In this document: positions 24,668-32,118 of the stretch, one piece after another
Layout: every line of letters begins with the position of its first letter
Position numbering within the stretch: the stretch's first letter is position 1
IMG/VR virus record: IMGVR_UViG_3300009149_000098
Coordinates: 1-40,769 of that record
Strand: one strand, 5' to 3'
Length of the DNA stretch: 40,769 bases
Source of the DNA: a virus
Notes under the pieces: generated by a model
Told to the model about the DNA's origin: nothing
The model's input: the letters and a program-made list of their open reading frames with translations, nothing else
The model's database searches: none
Translations under genes and position numbers: made by a program

Positions 24668-27192
24668 CATTTTTTATTCTGCCCAGGTGGTTTATTCAAA
24701 GCCCTCGAAGCAGCCTTCTCAGCGCCAGAATTCCCACCATTCACACCTGGGAGTCTGCGAATAGGATCCCACATCTTCCCAGCCAACTCAGATTGCTGTA
24801 TCCAGGCAATCCGGCCTGCCACTCTCCGATCTTCCTTCGTCTCAACTCCAGAACGAACCCTCCTGGTTCGACCCTTCGTCTCTAACTCTTTCAATATAAC
24901 AAAATCAAGATCATTAATCTTCTTTATCTCTAGCAAATAATCAAGAATGTTCTTCTTTTCTCTTGCTGCTATCGCTTTCAACCCTTCTAATTCAACCCTT
25001 GACAGGTTCGGGGGAGTCACCCCCGGGGCTGCATTAAATTCTGCTCGATTATTGATTGCCTCCCGAATATCATTATCATTTAATAATTCATGAGTGATAT
25101 AAGTTGGTTGCACTTGAGGAGGTTCAGGCACGCGACCTCTTGTTTTTCCAGTGTATGTATCAATAATATTCACTGGATCAGGAGGAGCGTACTTAAATCG
25201 ACCTTGACCTGTATCCATATCTCCAGAAGGCTGGCCTCTCGTCACCGTAAAGGAAGTGTCTAACCTACCAGGATGATTCCATGAATGCGTCACCCCCTCA
25301 ATATAATATGTTTCATTCCTTGGGGAAGATATATCTAAAGCCATCCCCACATGAGCCTTTGGCATTCCCGGGACAGTAAACGTGCCTGCTCTATATGAAG
25401 CATTATGCTGATACCACAAATCTTGAGAAAGTAAACTCCGAGCAAAGAAATCCTGAACAGCCGCTGAATCTATCCTGACTCCTCCAGCGTTCCCATATTT
25501 AGAAGAAATCTCCCTCACCCGCAGACCATATCTCTTTATAGATTCTGGCAAAAATATGGGGACCAGCCCATCTTGCAGGAAAACATACTTTTGATTAGCA
25601 ATGGGCATCTTCGCTGCTGACATCATGAAGAAGTTAAACACATCATTGTCTGCAATTCCAATAGACTCCATTCGGATATCTGAAGTCCTAATCTGGACTC
25701 GATCAATATATCTTACTCCAAATCCCACGTCGTCTAACTTTTCTTTTGCCAATAAACGCTTTTCTAACACAGGGATAACTGATGACCCTTGCCCGGACTC
25801 CACGCCCAAACGCTGGAACATCGCAAACGTCGACTCCGACTTCTGCGCCGATAACTTCCGAATTTCTTCAATCTTATCAAAAGTAAGCCCCGTTACATCA
25901 TTTATAATGATTGAAGCCGCCATTGAATCCAGATCCACCACAGGTTGTGCAGGGATCACTCCCCTTTGCAATTTAGCCACCCGCATAGGATTCAATATAC
26001 TTGAAAAAAAGACATTTCCAAAATGCACCTTTCTGGAACCCAAAACCCCACGAGACACTGACGGCAACTCAAATGTTTCATCTACCCATGAAAAAGGCTT
26101 TTCCCTAATAACAAGAGAAGGAGAATACTTTGGAGACTGCCCCCACTCATCTTTATCTTCTCTACTGCCCAGTTCATCCAATCCTGTGGGAAGCATCGTA
26201 AAGAAACACTCATTCATCATTGGATTCGAATTTTCAATCATCTTTGACCAAACAGAGCCTGTCAAATCATGCGTGGGACTATTAGTAATTCTTCCGTCCA
26301 CAAAGTCATCTTCAACGTGTGTAAATAAGTCCACAATCGAAGTCAATGCATTCGACTGGACTTTATCTTTATGCTTCTTCCATATATCTTGAACTAACCC
26401 ATCTCGCTGCGGAGATCCTCCCCCTGTCCCGCGAACATTTAAAATTCCAATATCTCTCTCTAATTCTTTTGCTCTGTCTAAAAAACTCAGCAACCTCTTC
26501 GATCGGTCTCTCTCTGTTCCCACTCCAGTTGGATAATTATCAGGAAGCACAAACTGTCCACCGAACCCCATAAAGGCCAAAGCAATGGCTCTTGGTATTG
26601 TGGCAGGGGTTCCTATCAGAGGCACGTTCTTGGTCACGAGAGACAATCCTGGGAGTTGTGCTCCGAACAACGTCTCCGGCCCAAGATTCTCATTGTAATA
26701 AATAGAAGTTCTGTCAAATGCCTTCTGAACCCCTGAGCAATGAATCAATACACGTACAGATGTCTTCCCATTCTCCCCTGTATTCATTGAAACTTTGACA
26801 GAATCGATAAATCCAACCAGAATTCTATCATTGTCGGTAGGAGAATCTGATCTACCAAGGACGCCAAACCCCTCCGGAGCATACCCTCCAGTCCCCAAAT
26901 AAACAGAGATCCAATCTCCTGGAAAAATAATCTCCTGGTATGGCTTACCTGGGACCAATGTCAAACTACAACTTTGGCCTCCAAAGGTCTCCTCATACTC
27001 CATGCTAATAATATCATTAGTTAAATCATATTGACCCCAACTTAAACCATTCTCTCCTCCTGGATATCGATCATTTACTTCATGAGTCGCCACAAATGCC
27101 TTGCAAACCGAATGCTGGACATGTGCATCCCTGCTTGCTGCCCTTGCTTTCGCTCCTAATTCATTGTTTGATGCATTTTTCCCAGACGACAT
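24667..27192 (-). CDS. Baseplate hub protein (gp27/gpD-like)
   Basis: 841 residues; ATG at 27192 with AAGGA 9 nt upstream. Residues about 45-180 form an early beta domain (IISMEYEETFGGQSCSLTLVPG, PGDWISVYLG, VGFIDSVKVS), typical of hub proteins that bind the spike trimer. The region near residues 610-655 (VGMALDIS ... YYIEGVTHSWNHPG ... SFTVTRGQ) matches the C-terminal hub domain pattern of gpD-type proteins. The last 130 residues are charged and helical, an extension of unknown role. Gene order (tape measure, hub, spike) supports the call. Confidence 0.8.
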   Translation of the reverse strand: MSSGKNASNNELGAKARAASRDAHVQHSVCKAFVATHEVNDRYPGGENGLSWGQYDLTNDIISMEYEETFGGQSCSLTLVPGKPYQEIIFPGDWISVYLGTGGYAPEGFGVLGRSDSPTDNDRILVGFIDSVKVSMNTGENGKTSVRVLIHCSGVQKAFDRTSIYYNENLGPETLFGAQLPGLSLVTKNVPLIGTPATIPRAIALAFMGFGGQFVLPDNYPTGVGTERDRSKRLLSFLDRAKELERDIGILNVRGTGGGSPQRDGLVQDIWKKHKDKVQSNALTSIVDLFTHVEDDFVDGRITNSPTHDLTGSVWSKMIENSNPMMNECFFTMLPTGLDELGSREDKDEWGQSPKYSPSLVIREKPFSWVDETFELPSVSRGVLGSRKVHFGNVFFSSILNPMRVAKLQRGVIPAQPVVDLDSMAASIIINDVTGLTFDKIEEIRKLSAQKSESTFAMFQRLGVESGQGSSVIPVLEKRLLAKEKLDDVGFGVRYIDRVQIRTSDIRMESIGIADNDVFNFFMMSAAKMPIANQKYVFLQDGLVPIFLPESIKRYGLRVREISSKYGNAGGVRIDSAAVQDFFARSLLSQDLWYQHNASYRAGTFTVPGMPKAHVGMALDISSPRNETYYIEGVTHSWNHPGRLDTSFTVTRGQPSGDMDTGQGRFKYAPPDPVNIIDTYTGKTRGRVPEPPQVQPTYITHELLNDNDIREAINNRAEFNAAPGVTPPNLSRVELEGLKAIAAREKKNILDYLLEIKKINDLDFVILKELETKGRTRRVRSGVETKEDRRVAGRIAWIQQSELAGKMWDPIRRLPGVNGGNSGAEKAASRALNKPPGQNKK

Positions 27193-27204
27193 CTTATTTA
27201 GTCC

Positions 27205-29400
27205 TTATTTCTTCCTTATTTGAGTTTTTTTCAAATAAATTTTTCTAGTCCTTACTTCTCCCCTTCCAATTAAATACACTTGGATAATATATCGACCCTT
27301 TCCATCAGCATCATTATAAACCTTCTCCTTCGCTAATTTTTCTTTACCCTCTTCCAACGATTTTAGCTTTGATAATAATTCAGTTGGAATTTTCAAACCT
27401 TCCAAGGCACCCTTCTCCCCCCCCAACCCCCCAGGCTTAACCACTCCGACTATTTCCGCCATCTTATATAAAAGGCTACTACGCATATTAAGAGCATCAT
27501 CTGATGCCTTTTGACCGTTCACCTCAACAGGTTTGCTTAAATAACCCCCCATTTTATCATAGACATCAGAAGCCCCCTTGATCCCCCCTGAGAAGGCACC
27601 CCACATTGTATTCGAGTTTTTCGCCCCTTTAAAGAACCCACTAATCAATCCCGCTATCAATGAAATCCCTTTTATAGCTTCAGCGATCCCTTTGCCTAAT
27701 ATCGGGGCCAATGATTGGAATAATTTAACTAAAGTCGGCATCGCCTTTTTAACTTCCTCCATAATAGGACGAATCAAACCGACCATCGTCTTTTGCATCT
27801 TATCAAGATTTTGTAAGATGCTAAACCATTTGGCCCCGTCTGCCGCCATCCTATTAAAACGCTCCGCAAATCTTACCGCTACTGTTCCAAATTTATTGAT
27901 ATTTGCATAGGCTCTTTTCTGAATAGACGGCAAGTTGCCTGACTTTGCTTCATCATTGATCTCTTGGACCTTCTTTTCAAACTGACCCTTGTCAATCTTG
28001 CCTCCCTTGTGATCTAAATATGCTTGAGAGAACTTCTCAGACATTGAGATAGACCCAAAACCCATCCCTTTAAAGGCCATTTTCCCTGCATCACTCAAGC
28101 CTCCACCTTTTCCCGCCCCATACTCTCCTTGCAACTGCTTCATTATGGATGAAATATTAGCACCAGTAGCCCCCTGCTCCTGTCGCTTCATCACATCCAT
28201 TAAAGAAGCCCCTTTTCCAAATCCAAATGCACGCATCTGAAACTGCTGTTGGACTCCTGATGCCCCCTGGATAGCCCCATGCACTCGAGACAATGCCTGA
28301 CCTGCATACTTGCCGCTTAAGCCACCACTTCCCGTGGATTGCAACCTTGCCATCTCAGTAGTGAATTCATTGAAAGCACCCTTAATATCTGGAGTTATAG
28401 CAATTTGCCTCTCCGCCAACTCATTTCCCGCCTGCATAAACTCTGTGATACGCGCAGAATCAAGCCCTGTTCGAACAGCTAATTGAAAAGCCTTCGAGAG
28501 TTGGCTAAACATAGATTGCTGCCCTGCGTTTCCGCTCATCCCCTGACGACGCATAATTCCCCCACCGAACTCAATGCCGCCCTCCATAGCCCTGGAGAGA
28601 ATCGCTGCAGACTTCCCTGCCCCCTTCCCCCTACCTAAGCCTGCCTTTGCACCTGTGGCCTGAATACCTGCCATCTCAGCCGCATTATATCCCATGCTCG
28701 CCCCTGCGCTATTCGCAAAGCGCCCTCCAGGACCCATCACTGCAGAAGCCGCTAATTGCGCGTTCCCCATAGATTGATAATTCCCAATACCTTCACGAAA
28801 TGCCCCCGTCGCAAACCCCATTAATCCACCCGCAAGAGCCCCTCCTGCCCTCATGGCCCCCCGACCTATGCCTCCCGCAAGGCCCTTTGTGAACTTCTGT
28901 AGTGCTTTCGTGTTCCTATTAAATAACTGAATTAAGCCCTTTGTCTCCGTTCCCAATTGAGCAAATAAATTGGCTAACTTCGCACCTCCTTCCATTCCCT
29001 TGGAAAACCCACCCTTTTGCTGAAAACGCGAATGCATAAGAGCCCCGCCCATCCCCCCCGCAAGCATCATTCCACCTCTGGCCATCCCACCCATGGCTCC
29101 CATTGCTCCGCGAAACATCCCCCCCATGGACATGGTCCCCATGTGACGACCAGCAAGGTTGTTCATTGTAGAGCCTCGCCCAAATGCAAGACTCTGGAAC
29201 CCCCCTCGCTCCATCACATTTCGATTAAGAGTTGACCGAGTCTCAGAACCGAAACCAGCTGCATTGCGGATCTGCCCCCTCCCCTGGGCATACTGATTGA
29301 ACTTCGTCGCTTTTGCAAAAAATCCCTCTGCGCGATCTATTTCATCTCGCAGGGCATCTGCATTAAGAATAAGGTCTAAATCAATTTTTCCACCAGCCAT
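27205..29400 (-). CDS. Tail tape measure protein
   Basis: 731 residues; ATG at 29400 with AAGGA 6 nt upstream, 2 nt after the chaperone stop. Residues about 70-300 are extremely Gly/Met/Ala-rich (MSMGGMFRGAMGAMGG and similar), the middle is helical, and residues about 555-605 are hydrophobic (LVKLFQSLAPILGKG, GISLIAGLISGFF), as in tape measure proteins that later form a membrane channel. Position immediately after the frameshifting chaperone and before the hub is the conserved tape-measure location. If about 0.15 nm per residue holds, the tail would be near 110 nm (inference). Confidence 0.85.
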   Translation of the reverse strand: MAGGKIDLDLILNADALRDEIDRAEGFFAKATKFNQYAQGRGQIRNAAGFGSETRSTLNRNVMERGGFQSLAFGRGSTMNNLAGRHMGTMSMGGMFRGAMGAMGGMARGGMMLAGGMGGALMHSRFQQKGGFSKGMEGGAKLANLFAQLGTETKGLIQLFNRNTKALQKFTKGLAGGIGRGAMRAGGALAGGLMGFATGAFREGIGNYQSMGNAQLAASAVMGPGGRFANSAGASMGYNAAEMAGIQATGAKAGLGRGKGAGKSAAILSRAMEGGIEFGGGIMRRQGMSGNAGQQSMFSQLSKAFQLAVRTGLDSARITEFMQAGNELAERQIAITPDIKGAFNEFTTEMARLQSTGSGGLSGKYAGQALSRVHGAIQGASGVQQQFQMRAFGFGKGASLMDVMKRQEQGATGANISSIMKQLQGEYGAGKGGGLSDAGKMAFKGMGFGSISMSEKFSQAYLDHKGGKIDKGQFEKKVQEINDEAKSGNLPSIQKRAYANINKFGTVAVRFAERFNRMAADGAKWFSILQNLDKMQKTMVGLIRPIMEEVKKAMPTLVKLFQSLAPILGKGIAEAIKGISLIAGLISGFFKGAKNSNTMWGAFSGGIKGASDVYDKMGGYLSKPVEVNGQKASDDALNMRSSLLYKMAEIVGVVKPGGLGGEKGALEGLKIPTELLSKLKSLEEGKEKLAKEKVYNDADGKGRYIIQVYLIGRGEVRTRKIYLKKTQIRKK

Positions 29401-29402
29401 TT

Positions 29403-30014
29403 CTAATCCTTCTTGATCGCCCCGATCGCATTAATAAACTCATCAAACGCTTCCGGTGAAATATTAGCAAGAGCACCCGATATCCCGTCTGGCAACTCAC
29501 CTGCAAAAGAAGATAAGTCTAGATTAAACTCATCTTGCGCCACCCGAGCCACCTCAGCGAAATCTGGCGCTTCGTGGGCTCTATACCGCTCGCCATAAAT
29601 CTCAAAATACCGCTGTGCTTTCTCTCGCATATACTCGTCTCTTTTTTTCGCATTCTCTGGTTCATCAATGTCAAGATCGGGAACTTCTCCTCGAGCCGTC
29701 TGACGCTCCCAGTGATCAAATAAGGTGTCTCCAGTCTCACCGAACTCATAACCAGTGTGCTTTTGTCTTGCCTCTTTATATGCGTCTTTATTTTTTTCAA
29801 AATAATCCTCATAAAATTCAACAAGAAGATCATCCAAATAACTATGATTCCATTCCACCGAAGTAACGGGTCTTTTATATTTCCTCGTCCACCATTGCCG
29901 CAACAGGGTCAATGTTTGAGGGCTCACCATGTTCAGAATCGCGATCTCTTCCAATAGATCGTGGTGCATCATTCCCGGGAGTATTGTTTTTCCGAAAAGG
30001 ATCGGTAGCTGCCG
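29403..30014 (-). CDS. Tail assembly chaperone, frameshifted C-terminal part
   Basis: Second frame of the chaperone pair. It is open from 30032 (after a TAG at 30033-30035) to the TAA at 29405-29403 and overlaps the first frame by about 155 nt. It lies in the +1 (equivalently -2) frame. A shift at the GGGGGCGG run would add 203 residues to the first 113, giving a 316-residue fusion. The added part is helical and charged (DLLEEIAILNMVSPQ, LDDLLVEFYEDYFEKN). An independent start at ATG 29972 or 29969 is possible but has no ribosome binding site at normal spacing. As in lambda gpG-GT, the long form is expected to bind the tape measure. Confidence 0.7.
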   Translation of the reverse strand, partial: RQLPILFGKTILPGMMHHDLLEEIAILNMVSPQTLTLLRQWWTRKYKRPVTSVEWNHSYLDDLLVEFYEDYFEKNKDAYKEARQKHTGYEFGETGDTLFDHWERQTARGEVPDLDIDEPENAKKRDEYMREKAQRYFEIYGERYRAHEAPDFAEVARVAQDEFNLDLSSFAGELPDGISGALANISPEAFDEFINAIGAIKKD

Positions 30015-30354
30015 CCCCCTCAAACACGGCAGCTAGGAGTTCGGGATCATGAATACCACCATTGTCCCACCAGTCAGGTGAGTCTTTGATACACACCTCC
30101 AGAAAGGCCATCATCTCTGCCATGCTGTCCATAAATTGAGGAACACCTCGGCCAGGGTGTTCAGGGTCATAATACTTCCCTTCAAGGATCTCACTCTTCC
30201 TTCCAACGATCTTCATTTGATCGTGAAGATTTGGGCGCTTTACAATGAAGCGTCCCTCATAGGATCGTCCATCCACCTCGCTATTAAAGACAACTTTAAA
30301 TGCTTTCTCCAAAGGAAGACCAGCCACAGGTGTTTTGGGGTATTGAGTTGACAT
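29875..30354 (-). CDS. Tail assembly chaperone, short form
   Basis: 159 residues; ATG at 30354 overlapping the previous stop (TAATG) with AGGAG 8 nt upstream. Residues 1-110 form the folded part (EKAFKVVFNSEVDGRSYEGRF, MAEMMAFLEVCIKDSPDWW); the last ~45 residues are low-complexity and hydrophilic. Size, position just before the tape measure, and the overlapping second frame match the gpG-type chaperones of phage tails. It should act in the cytoplasm during tail assembly and be absent from the virion. Confidence 0.75.
   Translation of the reverse strand: MSTQYPKTPVAGLPLEKAFKVVFNSEVDGRSYEGRFIVKRPNLHDQMKIVGRKSEILEGKYYDPEHPGRGVPQFMDSMAEMMAFLEVCIKDSPDWWDNGGIHDPELLAAVFEGAAATDPFRKNNTPGNDAPRSIGRDRDSEHGEPSNIDPVAAMVDEEI
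30012..30019 (-). promoter_or_regulatory. Candidate slippery site GGGGGCGG
   Basis: Minus-strand GAG GGG GCG in the short form's frame. Moving the Gly tRNA from GGG to the overlapping GGG allows a +1 shift with full re-pairing; a -2 slip reaches the same frame. From memory, Mu-like phages use a G-rich site of this type for a -2 shift. It lies just 14 nt after the upstream stop in the second frame, near the earliest point where a shift could work. Confidence 0.5.
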
Positions 30355-30740
30355 TAAACTTTCTCCTCACCAGGAACATACATCACCGCAACTTCTCGCG
30401 GGATCTCCAGTTCCAATCCGACGTTAACTAATTCTAAACAACACTTAGCGAGACCGTTGGCCTGAATTTCGAAACTAAACTTATGAACATAGGGAATCCT
30501 TTTACCTGTACTCATGTCGATAATATAAGTACCTAAAGATGTCCCGTCCGAAAAAACCTTGAATCCCTCCAATACGCCACCTTTAGCATTTTTAAGAAAA
30601 TTAATAGGTACATCATTGGATGTGCCAATAGAGGCATCAGTCTCCGTTTTTTCTTCACAAGGATCAATATCCTTTGCTTCCATTTCCCAACTTAAACGAT
30701 CCGAGTATTTCCATAACTTAAAGTAGTCTACTGTCGTCAT
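30354..30740 (-). CDS. Hypothetical 128-aa tail protein between tube and chaperone
   Basis: 128 residues from ATG 30740, chosen because GGAGAAG lies at ideal spacing; ATG 30767 would add nine residues and has only AGGA at 4 nt. Residues 1-40 are acidic (WEMEAKDIDPCEEKTETD), the C-terminal half is beta-rich (HKFSFEIQANG, LELVNVGLELEIP). The stop overlaps the chaperone start (TAATG). In contractile phages small proteins here are often tail assembly factors; no family recognised. Confidence 0.7.
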   Translation of the reverse strand: MTTVDYFKLWKYSDRLSWEMEAKDIDPCEEKTETDASIGTSNDVPINFLKNAKGGVLEGFKVFSDGTSLGTYIIDMSTGKRIPYVHKFSFEIQANGLAKCCLELVNVGLELEIPREVAVMYVPGEEKV

Positions 30741-30770
30741 CTTAACTTCTCCAGTAATTAAAGGCATCAA

Positions 30771-30946
30771 ATCCTAAACTTTCTATAAAAAAACATAAAA
30801 AAACATAAAAAAAGACATACATTCAAATAATCGACAAATACACAATGAAAAATAAAAAAGACGAGCCACTACAAAAACAACTCTGCCTAATTTAGTAACC
30901 TGACAAGTCTCTGTAAACTATTTAATCCCAAAATTCAATATAAAAA
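30771..30946. other. 176-nt AT-rich gap downstream of the tube gene
   Basis: No gene seen. It contains three 10-bp direct repeats (ATAAAAAAAC, twice, then ATAAAAAAAG) at 30785-30814. On the minus strand a weak stem GAGTT/GGCTC is followed by a T-rich run, so partial termination after the highly expressed tube gene is possible. No convincing promoter. Confidence 0.4.
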
Positions 30947-31366
30947 TTAAACGCGGGATTCATCAAGTGACCGAATCGCAACAAATGAGATATTCTCCGT
31001 CACCAAGTTCCTTGCACCAAGATCGAAACTTTTAGAAGCCGCTCGCACCCCTTGAAAAAGATATGCAATCCGACCTTCTTCAATCGTATCCTCAATCGAC
31101 GCTTCCAGTTCACCCGTGGTCAGGATGTTCTCTTCTTGAGGGAAGATACCCAAGACCTTCAAACTGGCACCAACAACGCGAAACACATTGGCGTTCAAAT
31201 TGGCTCGATAAGCAATCGGAACGTGCTCGAGAACCTCAATCAAGTCCAGGACATCAACGGGCTCATGATCAACAGACTCTTCACCAGAAACACCTCCGGC
31301 ATACGCCACTTTTTCGCCATTGATTTTGAATCTAGCACGAGCGCCAGATAATGTTCTTGCGGCCAT
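30947..31366 (-). CDS. Tail tube protein
   Basis: 139 residues from ATG 31366; the ATG one codon earlier (31369) is too close to AGGAGG. The sequence has the tube-protein pattern: N-terminal strand RARFKINGEKVAYAGGVSGEE, then VDVLDLIEVLEHVPIAYRANL, FRVVGASLKVLGIFP and ILTTGELEASI. Tube subunits stack as hexamers inside the sheath. Its place downstream of the sheath and upstream of the chaperone is the standard order for contractile tails. Confidence 0.8.
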   Translation of the reverse strand: MAARTLSGARARFKINGEKVAYAGGVSGEESVDHEPVDVLDLIEVLEHVPIAYRANLNANVFRVVGASLKVLGIFPQEENILTTGELEASIEDTIEEGRIAYLFQGVRAASKSFDLGARNLVTENISFVAIRSLDESRV

Positions 31367-31385
31367 CATAGCCTCCTAAAGATAC

Positions 31386-31410
31386 GAAGGCGTACTATAA
31401 GTATACCTTC
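31386..31410 (-). repeat. Imperfect hairpin in the tube gene leader
   Basis: Arms GAAGGCGTAC (31386-31395) and GTATACCTTC (31401-31410) pair at 8 of 10 positions around a 5-nt loop, just upstream of the AGGAGG of the tube gene. May protect or regulate this abundant mRNA. Confidence 0.5.
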
Positions 31411-31530
31411 TTAGTTTTTGATGATGATTAGATGGGCGTTACTGAGAGGTTGCCGAAAGAACTGGCATTGACCTAGAGCAACAGCCAAAGGCGGGGGATT
31501 GAAAGAAACTCGTGAGTCTAGAATTCACCC

Positions 31531-31557
31531 TAAAAACTTTAGAGTCTAAAGTTTTTA
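31531..31557. repeat. Intergenic palindrome copy 7 (longest, 27 bp)
   Basis: Perfect 13-bp arms (T + AAAAACTTTAGA and its complement) around central G 31544. It lies 4 nt after the TAA stop of the 153-aa gene and, unlike the other copies, about 165 nt before the next start. Confidence 0.9.
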
Positions 31558-31561
31558 CAAC

Positions 31562-32023
31562 TTAACCAACAACCCAATAATGGATCACGTCAGCAGCGGT
31601 TACCTCCGCTGATTCTACGTGAAAGGCATTAAGATTAGCTGCCGCAGCATCTGAAAACTTAACCAAGGTGGCAGAATACGCAACAACTGGACCCGTCAAC
31701 GTAATCTTCAATGCACTGGTAGCGGCATGAGAAGCCAATTTCAAGTACGCCAGACCTGCAGTCTCATTATGAATAAAGGCGAACTTTGGCTTAAAATCAA
31801 GCAAGACGTCAACGCCATCGGCGGCACCATCGGCGTCGGCGGTCAAAGAACCCTGTACTTGCAGGGGAGACGAAGGCAAATACTCATTAAGTAAGCCTGA
31901 TAAAACACGTCCATCTGGGTACGGAGCCCCACCAGGACCATCTGCATCGTCAAATAATCTCTTGGCTAAAGCCTCAAGACCTGCGTTCGCTGATTGAAGA
32001 GCGGTAATTTCTTGTGCGGCCAT
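31562..32023 (-). CDS. Hypothetical 153-aa virion protein between sheath and tube
   Basis: 153 residues; ATG at 32023 with GGAG 6 nt upstream. The N-terminus is helical (LQSANAGLEALAKRLFDD); residues 55-150 are Ala-rich strands (FAFIHNETAGLAYLKLASHAA, LKITLTGPVVAYSATLVKF), consistent with a small beta-sandwich. It lies between sheath and tube, where most contractile phages have no gene, so it could be a second tube-like or decoration protein. Not assigned. Confidence 0.7.
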   Translation of the reverse strand: MAAQEITALQSANAGLEALAKRLFDDADGPGGAPYPDGRVLSGLLNEYLPSSPLQVQGSLTADADGAADGVDVLLDFKPKFAFIHNETAGLAYLKLASHAATSALKITLTGPVVAYSATLVKFSDAAAANLNAFHVESAEVTAADVIHYWVVG

Positions 32024-32066
32024 TTTCTTCTCCTGTTTTAAGAATCTATTTAATTAGACTCTTACT

Positions 32067-32094
32067 AATATAATCAAATGCATTTTTTATTCAA
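32067..32094 (-). promoter_or_regulatory. Candidate promoter between sheath and 153-aa gene
   Basis: Minus strand TTGAAT (32089-32094), 16-nt spacer, TATATT (32067-32072), within a 95-nt AT-rich gap. Four and five matches to the sigma70 boxes. Would allow separate expression of the 153-aa protein and tube. Confidence 0.35.
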
Positions 32095-32118
32095 TCAAAA
32101 AAACAATACAATTCTACA

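Larger units (their letters stand above)
31370..31561. other. 192-nt gap before the tube gene
   Basis: Holds palindrome copy 7 (31531-31557), a GC-richer middle with short inverted repeats (for example GCC-AAA-GGC near 31490) and the leader hairpin at 31386-31410. No ORF with a ribosome binding site except a nine-codon ATG frame on the minus strand. No clear promoter. It looks like a structured mRNA leader rather than a gene. Confidence 0.4.

Noticed and set aside
25601-26392. Open plus-strand frame of 263 codons
   Set aside because: It lies entirely opposite the hub gene, lacks a ribosome binding site and has shadow-like Ser/Ile-rich composition.
29988-30002. CGGAAAAAC as a -1 slippery heptamer
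   Set aside because: The second chaperone frame is +1/-2, which a -1 slip cannot reach.
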